The translations under genes and the position numbers were made by a program. A stretch of DNA of 64,000 bases from Ruegeria sp. TM1040 (GTDB lineage Bacteria > Pseudomonadota > Alphaproteobacteria > Rhodobacterales > Rhodobacteraceae), in the NCBI RefSeq assembly GCF_000014065.1, contig NC_008043.1, positions 366,001-430,000 on the forward strand. Reading direction: 5' to 3'. Shown in pieces: positions 17,222 through 24,584 of the stretch. Numbering within the stretch: the first letter of the stretch is position 1; the number at the start of each line of letters is the position of its first letter. The notes beneath the pieces are model-generated. The model searched no databases. It worked only from the letters and a program-made list of their open reading frames with translations, and had not been told where the DNA came from.

Positions 17222-19885
17222 ATGCACGCCCACAGGACGAGCAAGGAAACCCCAGACGTGAGTGTCACCCGGGAGAGACCGGGCCCCGTTTTATGCAACG
17301 CCCTCGACATCCTCGATGAAGGCTTTGTGCTCTTTGATCGCGACCGCAAGCTGGTGTTTGCCAACAAGAGCTACGCCGCGATGCTCGGCCCGCATGCACA
17401 TCTTCTGGAACCAGGCCGCGCCATGCAGGAAATCATCAGCCAGGCAGTCGCAAGTGGCCATATCAGGATCCTGCGCGGCGCAGAGCAGGGCATGCCAGCA
17501 TTCTTGGCCGCGCTCGGCACACTAGATAGCGCCACGATCGAGATTTCGGTCAAAGACGGCACCCAGCGCGAGATCAACCTGACCTGTCTGGAAGATGGCC
17601 ACCTTGTCGCCAAGGTCAAAGACGTGACCGAGCAGCGCACGGCAGAGGCGCGCGCACGCACGCTTCTGAACAAGGCGATCGACGCGGTTGATTTTGGGAT
17701 CGCACTCACCGACGAAAACGACAGGCTTGTCTTTGCCAACCAGAAGTATCGCGAAGTCGCAGATCCCGATGGCGCCCTCCTTGAACCTGGTAGGCACATC
17801 GTCGAGGCCTATTCACAGGCCATCGAGACCGGCGTTTTCCAACTGCCCGAAGGTAGCACTGCGGCTGAGATCCTGTCAGAGCTGCAAGACCTGATTGGAA
17901 GTGCGGCGAAGGGATTTTCACTCACCAGTTCTACCGGACGCGAGATCGTCGGCAACATCTACGAGACTGACCTCGGAGGTAAGCTGCTGACGTTGGAAGA
18001 TGTGACCGATCAGTTGCGGGCCGAACGGCTATACACGGATGCGGTTGGGCGGCTGCCGGTTGGCGTCGCCATTGAGGAAGCATCGGGGACGCTGTCCCAC
18101 TGCAACAACGCCTTTGCCGAACCTTTCGGACATTCCGCAGAAGACTTGATGAAACTCAGCGATACCGAGCGTTTCTTGTCCCTTGCGCCTATGATCCAAT
18201 CCATCGCGGGACAGGATGTTGGCACGCGCGGAGTCGAAATCTTTAGCGCCGCGATTAAAAAGCAGAGAGACACCCTGCAGCCGATGGAGGTCTGTTTTAG
18301 AAACGGGCGCCATTTCCTCGTGGAGCGCGCGATAACCGAGGGCGACGGTCGCGTGGTCGTAGTCACGGAAACCACGGCATTGAAAGAAGCAGAACGACGG
18401 AGTCTCGAGACCCTGACCGATACGATCCAGTCCTTGGAGGAGGGGCTTGTCGTCTTTGACAGCGATGCGGGGTTCTTGCTCGGCAACCGGCGCTGGCGGG
18501 ATCTGTTCTTCGGCGATACTTCCGAGCCCGCCCCCGGCGAGCGGGTCTCGATGCTCTGGCAGCGCCTGGTATGCGCCGGTGCGATCTGCACACCCGCAGG
18601 CACCACGCCCGAGGCCTACGCCCAGCAACTCGACCAGTTCACTCAATCACTGGGGCAGAACGAAACTCTGTTTCTGCGCGACGGGAAAACTCTTCTTGTT
18701 TCAGCACATAGGACCGAGCAGCAGGGCTTTTTGCTCACCTTCGTGGATGTCACCGAACAAAGACGCGCCGAAGCGGAGCAGCGCGAAGCGGACCTATTGC
18801 TGCGCAAGATCGTCGATGCATGCCCTGCCAACTTTCTTGTCTCGCGGGTCGACGATGGCAAGATCATCTATTGCCCTCCGCCGTCGCGCGAACGCTTTGG
18901 CAACATCACCTCGACCCTCAGCTTTTTCCTGAACGCAGAAGACCGCCAGACATATCTTGATGCTTTGTTGCCCACTGGCGCGCTTGATGATTACCGCGTC
19001 CAGTTTCGCCGCGCCGATGGCTCGATCATGCAGGGCATCACGGCTGCGCGGGTCACCGAATACAAGGGCGAGCAAGTGATCGTCTCCTCTACGCGGGACA
19101 TCTCTGATCTGCTTGCGATGCAGGAAGAGCTGCAGCAACAGCGTGATGCCGCGCATCAAGCCGAAAAGCTATCAGCGCTGGGGGAGCTGCTCGCTGGGGT
19201 TGCCCATGAGCTGAACAATCCACTGTCCATTATTGTGGGATATGCACAAATGCTAGAGGGCCGCCTTCAGGACAAGGTGCTCTCCAAACGCGTGGACCGG
19301 ATCGCCGAAGCGGCGGACCGCAGTGCGCGGATCGTGCGCGCGTTCCTTGCCATGGCGCGGCAACGCCCAACCAAGATCGAACCGTGCTCGCTCAACGACA
19401 TCGTACTCGCCGCACTCGATGTTGCTGGATACGGAATGCGCAGCAGCGGGACCGAGATCCTTTCTGAACTTGATGACGACCTGCCCTTGGTTTCGGGGGA
19501 CGCCGACCAGCTTGTGCAGGTGTTCTCCAACCTCATCATCAACGCTGAACAAGCGCTGGCGCCCCTTGGACAGGCCGGCCGCCTGACGATCCGGTCGTCC
19601 TTTGACCCGGCGCAGAACCAATCGGTCGTGGAAATTCGTGACAATGGCCCCGGCATACCCGCCGCGATCAGGGCGCGGATATTCGAGCCCTTCTTCACAA
19701 CCAAGGATGTCGGAAAAGGCACCGGGATCGGCCTCGCCTTCAGCCACCGGATCGTCGATGCCCATGGCGGCCAGCTGGATCTTGAGACGACCGAGGGGGA
19801 AGGCACGCGCTTCTTTGTGCGCCTTGGTGTTCATGACACAGGCAGACCGCTGAAAAATGATCCCGAAGACGACACAACCCCATAA
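17222..19885 (+). CDS. Multi-PAS sensor histidine kinase (hybrid kinase cut by TAA)
   Basis: An 887-residue cytoplasmic kinase: about five PAS-like domains (roughly 25-130, 150-260, 270-390, 395-515, 520-640), a HisKA domain with H662 in GVAHELNNPLSI, and a HATPase domain with NLIINAEQAL, RDNGPGIP and GTGIGLAFSH. No membrane segment is visible. The start is the ATG with GAGG nine bases upstream; the frame is open further upstream without a better start. The kinase ends at a TAA (19883-19885), but the same frame continues directly into a complete receiver domain, so the ancestor was probably one hybrid kinase. It is followed by an OmpR-type response regulator. Confidence 0.9.
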   Translation: MHAHRTSKETPDVSVTRERPGPVLCNALDILDEGFVLFDRDRKLVFANKSYAAMLGPHAHLLEPGRAMQEIISQAVASGHIRILRGAEQGMPAFLAALGTLDSATIEISVKDGTQREINLTCLEDGHLVAKVKDVTEQRTAEARARTLLNKAIDAVDFGIALTDENDRLVFANQKYREVADPDGALLEPGRHIVEAYSQAIETGVFQLPEGSTAAEILSELQDLIGSAAKGFSLTSSTGREIVGNIYETDLGGKLLTLEDVTDQLRAERLYTDAVGRLPVGVAIEEASGTLSHCNNAFAEPFGHSAEDLMKLSDTERFLSLAPMIQSIAGQDVGTRGVEIFSAAIKKQRDTLQPMEVCFRNGRHFLVERAITEGDGRVVVVTETTALKEAERRSLETLTDTIQSLEEGLVVFDSDAGFLLGNRRWRDLFFGDTSEPAPGERVSMLWQRLVCAGAICTPAGTTPEAYAQQLDQFTQSLGQNETLFLRDGKTLLVSAHRTEQQGFLLTFVDVTEQRRAEAEQREADLLLRKIVDACPANFLVSRVDDGKIIYCPPPSRERFGNITSTLSFFLNAEDRQTYLDALLPTGALDDYRVQFRRADGSIMQGITAARVTEYKGEQVIVSSTRDISDLLAMQEELQQQRDAAHQAEKLSALGELLAGVAHELNNPLSIIVGYAQMLEGRLQDKVLSKRVDRIAEAADRSARIVRAFLAMARQRPTKIEPCSLNDIVLAALDVAGYGMRSSGTEILSELDDDLPLVSGDADQLVQVFSNLIINAEQALAPLGQAGRLTIRSSFDPAQNQSVVEIRDNGPGIPAAIRARIFEPFFTTKDVGKGTGIGLAFSHRIVDAHGGQLDLETTEGEGTRFFVRLGVHDTGRPLKNDPEDDTTP

Positions 19886-20266
19886 GCGCTCAGACGCGTA
19901 CTGGTTGTCGATGACGAAGAAACCGTCGGAGAGCTGATCTGCGAAATGCTCGAAGACCTGCGATGTGTGCCTACGCTCGCGACCGACGCCCGTGCCGCAC
20001 TCGGGGTGTTGGAGCAGGACGGGTTTGATATGATCGTGAGTGATTTCAAGATGCCCGGCATGAATGGTGCGGAGTTCTACGATGCCCTTCTCAACCGACA
20101 TCCACAGTATGCGGACAGGGTCGGATTCGTGACCGGCGATGCACTCAGCGAGGACATCTTTCGTTTTCTATCCAAAGTCGGACGACCCCACATCGAAAAG
20201 CCAATCCTGCGCGATGACCTCTCCGCGCTCCTTGAGCGCCTGACGTGCAAAGGAGTGAACGGATGA
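19886..20266 (+). pseudogene. Receiver domain separated from its kinase by an in-frame stop
   Basis: This is a complete receiver domain in the same frame as the kinase: acidic pair in VLVVDDEE (19910-19915), phospho-acceptor Asp in IVSDFKMPGMNG (codon 20042-20044), and the lysine in EKPI. It begins right after the kinase TAA with no ATG, GTG or TTG before the acidic pair; the first ATG (19946) would delete that pair. A functional domain would need stop readthrough, initiation at CTG (19901) or a sequencing error in the TAA (CAA would restore fusion). Its stop overlaps the next ATG as ATGA, which suggests the fused frame was translated until recently. Confidence 0.75.
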
Positions 20267-20979
20267 CGCACGCAGCCGAAGCAAAGAGAATTCTGGTCTG
20301 TGACGATGAACATCACCTGCGAGAGATGTTGTCGGAGTACCTCTGCGAAAGAGGTTACGAGGTGATGGAAGCGGAAAACGCCGATGCCATGCTTGCTGTC
20401 TTCAACGACGACACCCCCGATGTGGTGGTTCTGGACATCAATATGCCCGGAACGGATGGGCTGACGGCGCTGCGTACGTTGAGGGTCAACTCGACGATCC
20501 CGGTGATCATGCTCTCCGCCGCAGGAGAGGTGGTTGATCGGATCGTCGGGTTGGAAATGGGCGCGGATGATTATCTGGCAAAGCCGGTTGACCTGCGCGA
20601 GCTTGAGGCGCGCATCAAGGCGGCGTTGCGGCGCCAGGGTTTTGCCGGGGAGGAAAGCGCGCAAAGGGATCGAATGACGGGCACCGTTCCCTTTGGCATG
20701 TGTCGTCTAGACCTCGACGGCGCCAAGCTTTTTGGAGAGAGCGGCGAAGAGATCGCTATAACATCCATGGAGTTCAGCCTACTTCGCGTTTTTGCTCAGA
20801 ACCGGGGACGTGTGCTGAATAGGGATCAATTGCTTGAACAGGCGCATGACCGCGGGTGGGAACATTTTGACCGCTCGATCGATCTGCGGATCTCACGCCT
20901 GAGGCGCAAGATCGAGCAAAACCCCACGAAGCCCGAAACCATCCGAACCGTCCGCGGGATCGGCTATATCTTTGACTGA
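20263..20979 (+). CDS. OmpR/PhoB-family response regulator
   Basis: A 238-residue regulator: receiver domain (ILVCDDEHHLREML acidic pocket, phospho-acceptor in VVLDINMPGTDG, Lys in AKPVD) and a C-terminal winged helix (MEFSLLRVFAQNRGRVLNRDQLLEQAHD, RSIDLRISRLRRKIE, IRTVRGIGYIFD). The start ATG overlaps the preceding receiver frame by 4 nt, so it depends on translation reaching that point. It is the likely output partner of the PAS kinase, originally a kinase-REC to regulator relay. Confidence 0.92.
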   Translation: MTHAAEAKRILVCDDEHHLREMLSEYLCERGYEVMEAENADAMLAVFNDDTPDVVVLDINMPGTDGLTALRTLRVNSTIPVIMLSAAGEVVDRIVGLEMGADDYLAKPVDLRELEARIKAALRRQGFAGEESAQRDRMTGTVPFGMCRLDLDGAKLFGESGEEIAITSMEFSLLRVFAQNRGRVLNRDQLLEQAHDRGWEHFDRSIDLRISRLRRKIEQNPTKPETIRTVRGIGYIFD

Positions 20980-21000
20980 CACGGTCAGCTCGAAAAGCGG

Positions 21001-21035
21001 CGGCGCGCAGAAGGACCCTGCACGCCGTTTTTTTT
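21001..21035 (+). terminator. Rho-independent terminator after the regulator
   Basis: CGGCG-C-GCAG and CTGC-A-CGCCG form a stem with one internal mismatch, followed by eight T residues (21028-21035). It lies 21 nt after the response-regulator stop. Confidence 0.85.
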
Positions 21036-21082
21036 GATGCCAGGGGCGGCCCAAAGAACCGCCCCATCTTTCGAGTGATCGT

Positions 21083-22558
21083 TTAGGCGATCACAAAGAC
21101 GTCGCTCTCGGTGAGATCAATGTAACCCAGCAAGGTCAGTGAAAGATCTGCCTCATGTCCGATGTCGTCTCGCAGGTAAACATGCGTGACCGCACCGAAC
21201 TCGTCGCTCACCGTCTGCTCGAAGTAGGCTTCGGCTCCAACTCCACCCGAGAAACCATCGCCTCCACGCCAGGTCGTCGCGCCAAACCCTTGAAAGACCA
21301 TGAGATCCCCGCCACCAGCCGAAAAGTCCTGAATTACATCGCGAGGACCACCGTTGGCACCACTGTCCCCGAAGTCGAAGTAGAACAGATCATACCCCTC
21401 GCCGCCGAACAGATAGTCGCCGATGTCACCGGCAGAGTTGGTCCCACCATAAATATGGTCATTGCCACCACCGCCCTGAATGTAGTCGTTGCCACCGTCA
21501 CCGTAGATGAAATCGCTGCCTTCGCCACCGCGCATGATGTCGTTGCCGGCGCCACCCTCCATAGTGTCATTGCCGGTCCCGCCATTCAGCTCGTCATTGC
21601 CAAGGTCGCCAGTCATCATGTCGTTGCCGCTGCCGCCGTTGATGAGGTCGTTCCCCTGATCGCCAACCAGCACATCGGCTCCACCACCGCCTTCCATATG
21701 ATCGTTGCCAAGCCCACCTTGCAGCAGGTCATTGCCTATGCCGCCAAAAACTTGGTCATCCCCATCGCCGCCCAACATGGTGTCGCGGCCCTCATCGCCC
21801 CACATAAGGTCATTGTCGTCACCGCCCTCGATGAAATCGTCACCGTCTCCGGCACGCACGACGTCGCGACCTTCTTCTCCGAGGATCCGGTCATTGCCGT
21901 CGCCGCCGTTGATCATGTCATTGCCACGGCCACCTTGAAGCCTGTCATTTCCACTGCCACCGTCGATGGTGTCACTACCGACATCGCCGATGATGAAGTC
22001 ATTGCCAATCCCGCCATAGAGCGCATCATTGCCGCGGCCACCATGAAGCAGGTCATTCCCCGCACCTCCATAGGCGACATCGTTGCCATCGTAGAGGTAG
22101 ATGTCATCGTCACCCCAAAGGCCCCAGGCCTTGTCGACCCCATGCGTGCCTTCGAATGCGTTCTCGCCATTCCAATCGATCCAGATGTTGCCGGGCGTTA
22201 TGTTCAAACCATTGGCCAGGCCGGGCGTTAGAAAGCCGGGCTCAGCCAGGTTGGTATCAAAGCGCGTAAAAATATTGGCGCTGACCGACATCGACGGAGG
22301 CCCATCATTGCCGCCACGATCTGGGTCCCGATCGTCCCCGCGATCCGGCGTGTCAGACCCGCCTGTGTCGCGCCCATCATTTGTCTCGGTATCGGGCTGG
22401 GTGTCACCACGCGAAATAGGATCGGTCTCTTCAACCGGATCGCGCTGCGTTTCGGCGTCCCCGCGCGAGGGGTCGCTGGAGTCGCTCGGCTCCACGAGGC
22501 CCTTCTTGGCATTCCACCCCAATACATTCGAAAATGGTTTCAACAGTTTAATCGTCAT
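21083..22558 (-). CDS. RTX (haemolysin-type calcium-binding) repeat protein
   Basis: A 491-residue secreted-type protein without an N-terminal signal peptide. After a short basic start, residues 24-88 form an Asp/Glu/Ser/Pro-rich linker (repeated DPD, RGD and GDT pieces). Residues about 158-390 hold some two dozen GGxGxDxhx nonapeptides that bind Ca2+ in a beta-roll. The C-terminus (residues 400-491: VIQDFSAGGGDLMVF, then TESDVFVIA) fits a type I secretion signal region. No catalytic domain is recognisable. AAAGGA is 9 nt before the ATG. No ABC/MFP/TolC genes lie in the window, so export relies on a distant secretion system. Confidence 0.9.
   Translation of the reverse strand: MTIKLLKPFSNVLGWNAKKGLVEPSDSSDPSRGDAETQRDPVEETDPISRGDTQPDTETNDGRDTGGSDTPDRGDDRDPDRGGNDGPPSMSVSANIFTRFDTNLAEPGFLTPGLANGLNITPGNIWIDWNGENAFEGTHGVDKAWGLWGDDDIYLYDGNDVAYGGAGNDLLHGGRGNDALYGGIGNDFIIGDVGSDTIDGGSGNDRLQGGRGNDMINGGDGNDRILGEEGRDVVRAGDGDDFIEGGDDNDLMWGDEGRDTMLGGDGDDQVFGGIGNDLLQGGLGNDHMEGGGGADVLVGDQGNDLINGGSGNDMMTGDLGNDELNGGTGNDTMEGGAGNDIMRGGEGSDFIYGDGGNDYIQGGGGNDHIYGGTNSAGDIGDYLFGGEGYDLFYFDFGDSGANGGPRDVIQDFSAGGGDLMVFQGFGATTWRGGDGFSGGVGAEAYFEQTVSDEFGAVTHVYLRDDIGHEADLSLTLLGYIDLTESDVFVIA
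21383..22090 (-). repeat. RTX nonapeptide-encoding tandem repeat
   Basis: Degenerate 27-bp units encoding GGxGNDxhx occur back to back over about 700 bp of the RTX gene. The low complexity leaves long open frames on the opposite strand with no coding sense of their own. Such repeats can change copy number by slippage or recombination. Confidence 0.85.
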
Positions 22559-23008
22559 CTGGTTCGTCCTTTCACCCAAATACGGACCCGGCGGAGACAG
22601 CGACTCTTCGACAAGATGTGCCACCGGACATGACCGGCATTCTGCTGTTTTTGTGTATCGGCAGACGTTCACCAGCGCAGAGATTTGTAAGTGTTGTGTC
22701 AGCAATCCCGCCAAGAGACGGCGTTCTGATACAATTGACATGTTCCAAATCGCGCGTGGAACAGAAGGACGTGATCGCTGATCTGCCATGGCCTGCTCAG
22801 GCGTGAATCGCCTGTACCAAGACGGAGCTTTCGAGAGCTCGGTGCGCGCTTGATCGGCCCTCGCCTGCCTCGTGGCGCCCGCTACGCTGAGCGGCCATAA
22901 CGCTGCTGAGCGCGCCAGATGTCGAATCTGAAATCAATCTTGTCCAAAACCGAACGGGTATTTGAGACCAGATCTCCTGTTAATGCGAGCATGCACACAG
23001 GAGCCCGC
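22559..23008. other. Divergent non-coding region between RTX and soxB
   Basis: About 450 bp with no convincing gene. It must hold the promoters of the leftward RTX gene and the rightward sox operon. Small hairpins are visible: CAGGCG-TGAAT-CGCCTG (22798-22814), and GAGCT with AGCTC near 22830. The inverted repeat at 22741-22763 is listed separately. Confidence 0.6.
22735..22763. promoter_or_regulatory. Operator-like inverted repeat next to TTGACA
   Basis: TGTTCCA (22741-22747) and TGGAACA (22757-22763) form a perfect 7-bp inverted repeat with a 9-nt spacer. It directly follows TTGACA (22735-22740), a consensus -35. The size fits a dimeric helix-turn-helix regulator site. Which gene it controls is unclear. 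Confidence 0.4.
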
Positions 23009-24259
23009 ATGCGTTACTCTGCTTTGAGACTGATCAAGGAAAGCCTGACCGGACACAGGGGCTGGGGGCCTCAATGGCGCGACCCTGACCCACAAGCGTC
23101 CTATGATTACGTCATCATCGGGGGCGGGGGACACGGATTGGCCACCGCTTACTATCTGGCCAAAGAGTTTCAGGGCCGCCGGATTGCGGTTCTGGAAAAG
23201 GGCTGGATTGGCGGTGGCAACGTCGGGCGCAACACGACGATCATTCGCTCCAACTACCTTCTGGACGGCAACGAGCCGTTCTACGAGTTCTCGCTGAAGC
23301 TTTGGGAAGGGTTGGAGCAGGACCTGAACTATAATGCCATGGTAAGCCAGCGTGGCATTCTCAACCTTGTGCACACCGATGCCCAGCGCGATGCCGCGCG
23401 GCGGCGCGGGAATGCGATGATCCTGAACGGATCGGATGCGGAACTCCTCGACACTGATGGCGTCCGCGCGCTCTATCCGTTCCTGAATTTCGAAAATGCC
23501 CGCTTCCCGATCAAGGGTGGCCTCCTGCACCGGCGCGGTGGGACCGTGCGGCATGACGCTGTTGCCTGGGGCTACGCCCGCGGCGCAGATCAGCTGGGCG
23601 TGGACATCATCCAGAACTGCGAAGTCACCGGCTTCAGGGTGGAAAACGGCCGCGTAACAGGCGTTGAAACATCACGCGGACTGATTCGCGCTGCAAAAGT
23701 CGGCGTATCCGTCGCGGGCAGCTCGAGCCGCGTGATGGCGATGGCCGGAATGCGCTTGCCAATCGAAAGCCACGTGCTGCAGGCCTTTGTGTCCGAGGGA
23801 CTCAAACCCTTCATTCGGGGGGTCATCACTTATGGCGCGGGACATTTCTATTGCAGCCAATCCGACAAGGGCGGGCTGGTGTTTGGCGGCGATATAGACG
23901 GCTACAATTCATATGCACAACGCGGCAACCTTCCGGTGGTCGAAGATGTCGTCGAAAGCGGCATGTCACTGATCCCCGGTCTGGGGCGCGCACGGCTGCT
24001 GCGCAGTTGGGGCGGCATCATGGATATGTCCATGGACGGCTCCCCCTTCATCGACAAGACCCATATCGAAGGCCTCTATTTCAACGGTGGCTGGTGCTAT
24101 GGCGGCTTCAAGGCAACACCCGCCGCAGGCTTTTGTTTTGCGCATCTCCTGAAGACCGACCGCCCACATGAAACCGCCAAAGCCTATCGGCTCGACCGGT
24201 TCATGACGGGGCACATGATCGACGAAAAGGGCCAAGGCGCCCAGCCCAACCTTCACTAA
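23009..24259 (+). CDS. soxB: Sarcosine oxidase beta subunit
   Basis: A 416-residue FAD enzyme subunit. It starts MRYSALRLIKESLTGHRGW, as heterotetrameric SoxB proteins do, then shows the FAD-binding dinucleotide motif VIIGGGGHGLATAYYLAKE and GNVGRNTTIIRSNYL, around the covalent FMN/FAD site. It oxidatively demethylates sarcosine to glycine, passing the methyl group to tetrahydrofolate. ACAGGAGCCCGC precedes the chosen ATG; upstream in-frame ATGs (22919) lack such a site. First gene of soxB-D-A-G. Confidence 0.93.
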   Translation: MRYSALRLIKESLTGHRGWGPQWRDPDPQASYDYVIIGGGGHGLATAYYLAKEFQGRRIAVLEKGWIGGGNVGRNTTIIRSNYLLDGNEPFYEFSLKLWEGLEQDLNYNAMVSQRGILNLVHTDAQRDAARRRGNAMILNGSDAELLDTDGVRALYPFLNFENARFPIKGGLLHRRGGTVRHDAVAWGYARGADQLGVDIIQNCEVTGFRVENGRVTGVETSRGLIRAAKVGVSVAGSSSRVMAMAGMRLPIESHVLQAFVSEGLKPFIRGVITYGAGHFYCSQSDKGGLVFGGDIDGYNSYAQRGNLPVVEDVVESGMSLIPGLGRARLLRSWGGIMDMSMDGSPFIDKTHIEGLYFNGGWCYGGFKATPAAGFCFAHLLKTDRPHETAKAYRLDRFMTGHMIDEKGQGAQPNLH

Positions 24260-24287
24260 TGCACCTGCCACGCAAGGAACTGACCCG

Positions 24288-24584
24288 ATGATCATCAACC
24301 ATCCGCTTCTGGGGCCACGAGACGCGCAGGAGTTTACCTATCTGGGCGACGCGGGTCTGATCAACCGTCCCTACTGGCTGTCGGAGAACGCCATGCGCGC
24401 ATTTCATGACTATCTGCATCTGCGCGAGAACCCGGCAGGGCTGCATCGCGAACTCTGGTTCCACGAGCAGGGTGACCGCTCCTGGCTCGTGGTGACCCGG
24501 GACACAACCACACATGAAATCACGAAGGTCGAGCTGGCCCGCGACGTGGCCCGCGCAAGCCGTTCAGCAGAGGTCAGCCAATGA
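24288..24584 (+). CDS. soxD: Sarcosine oxidase delta subunit
   Basis: A 98-residue subunit with the SoxD start MIINHPLLGPRDAQEFTYLGD and FHEQGDRSWLVVTRDT. It is the small, zinc-carrying subunit of the heterotetramer in known structures. Here the usual Cys-rich zinc pattern (CPYCG-like) is not visible: the protein has no cysteine at all, so the zinc site appears lost or replaced, as in some family members. It overlaps soxA by 4 nt. Confidence 0.9.
   Translation: MIINHPLLGPRDAQEFTYLGDAGLINRPYWLSENAMRAFHDYLHLRENPAGLHRELWFHEQGDRSWLVVTRDTTTHEITKVELARDVARASRSAEVSQ

Noticed and set aside
21155-22231. Long plus-strand open frame over the RTX gene
   Set aside because: It is the antisense image of the 27-bp RTX repeats; its Val/Ile/Ala-rich monotony has no protein-like signature.
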